Of a DNA stretch of 64,000 nucleotides, positions 63,806 through 64,000 are shown one piece after another. Both the position numbers and the translations under genes were made by a program. The stretch spans positions 3,415,501 to 3,479,500 of the forward strand of contig NZ_CP053708.1 in NCBI RefSeq assembly GCF_013201075.1, given 5' to 3'. Under the pieces are notes generated by a model. The model had not been told where the DNA came from, did not search any database, and worked only from the letters and a program-made list of their open reading frames with translations. Every line of letters begins with the position of its first letter. The stretch's first letter is position 1. This DNA is from Lichenicola cladoniae (GTDB taxonomy: Bacteria; Pseudomonadota; Alphaproteobacteria; Acetobacterales; Acetobacteraceae).

Positions 63806-64000
63806 ACGAGCTTGTCACCGCCACCCCGATCACCCCGGCCTCCGCGAGCGCCGGTTCGCTTTCGCCTTTGTCCGCCGCTGCGGTGGCCTCCGGGCCCGCC
63901 GCGGTGCCTCGACCGGGCCTCGATCCGGAAACCAGGGCGGCAACCATGCAGTTCAACGACAACGCATTGCTGCAACTGCTGCTCGGCGATCATGACCGGC
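63802..64000 (+). CDS. PhoH-family ATPase (3' truncated by window end)
   Basis: Start of a PhoH-like gene. The TTG start overlaps the miaB stop (TTGA). About 50 Ala/Ser/Pro-rich residues precede [18 protein letters not shown], which matches the N-terminus of PhoH (IEFDDN..LL..LLGEHD). The P-loop is beyond the window. Following miaB, this is the expected phoH of the miaB-phoH-ybeY cluster. Confidence 0.82.
   Translation, partial: MNELVTATPITPASASAGSLSPLSAAAVASGPAAVPRPGLDPETRAATMQFNDNALLQLLLGDHDR

Overview
The window looks like chromosomal DNA of a high-GC Gram-negative alphaproteobacterium, most likely Acetobacteraceae or a close relative. This is an inference from GC-rich third codon positions throughout, the outer-membrane TamA/TamB pair, an acid-type S53 sedolisin, a KaiC-like ATPase paired with a hybrid histidine kinase, and the miaB-phoH order at the right edge. 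I recognised no tRNA or rRNA gene, CRISPR array, prophage or intact insertion sequence. Genes are dense, with many 1-4 nt start/stop overlaps, and the first and last genes are cut by the window edges.

Layout. 1-7315 (+): a sugar uptake locus with a fused ABC ATPase-permease (5' end missing), a second permease, a rhamnose/AI-2-type binding protein, a LacI regulator and a GH13 alpha-glucosidase. 7392-7968 (-): rpmI-rplT with a structured leader and a clear terminator. 8443-10323: a secreted S53 peptidase. 10657-12139: a PadR regulator and siderophore-interacting ferric reductase resembling E. coli YqjI/YqjH. 12173-13807 (-): an ABC-F ATPase. 14104-18001 (+): a sulfate/thiosulfate importer (binding protein, CysT, CysW, CysA), followed by an Lrp-type regulator and HglS (2-oxoadipate dioxygenase/decarboxylase). 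19814-22969: two divergent regulator/enzyme pairs (azoR/MarR and SDR/LysR). 22998-24272 (-): a GH1-like glycosidase. 24552-26448 (-): an ECF sigma, anti-sigma and Nudix operon.

26656-31303 (-): acetyl-CoA synthetase, MFS transporter, YXWGXW-type lipoprotein and esterase. 31379-32848: small membrane and hypothetical proteins. 33009-35087 (+): a Tat-exported phospholipase C. 35088-37762 (-): a ligase-associated exonuclease and ATP-dependent DNA ligase. 37910-38913: a DUF937 protein and a secreted Cys-module protein. 38917-39870 (-): a sterol-desaturase family protein. 40133-42179 (+): a receiver-only response regulator and a TPR/glycosyltransferase-like protein. 42315-48703 (-): a second sugar operon (LacI, binding protein, two permeases, GH42 beta-galactosidase) with a palindromic operator at its head. 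49022-51061 (+): an M1 metallopeptidase. 51142-54683 (-): a KaiC-like ATPase and a hybrid histidine kinase. 54794-60900 (-): tamA-tamB. 61137-64000 (+): a PlsC-type acyltransferase, miaB and the start of phoH.

Taken together, the window is rich in carbohydrate capture and processing (two ABC importers and three glycoside hydrolases), secreted acid or degradative enzymes, and regulator/enzyme pairs. The KaiC-kinase operon, the rpmI leader structure, the iron-reductase pair and the isolated ligase-exonuclease pair are the most interesting parts. Nothing here is clearly a wholly new system. The best candidate for undescribed regulation is the KaiC-like protein, whose second phosphosite position appears to be Tyr, joined to a kinase with a degenerate receiver.
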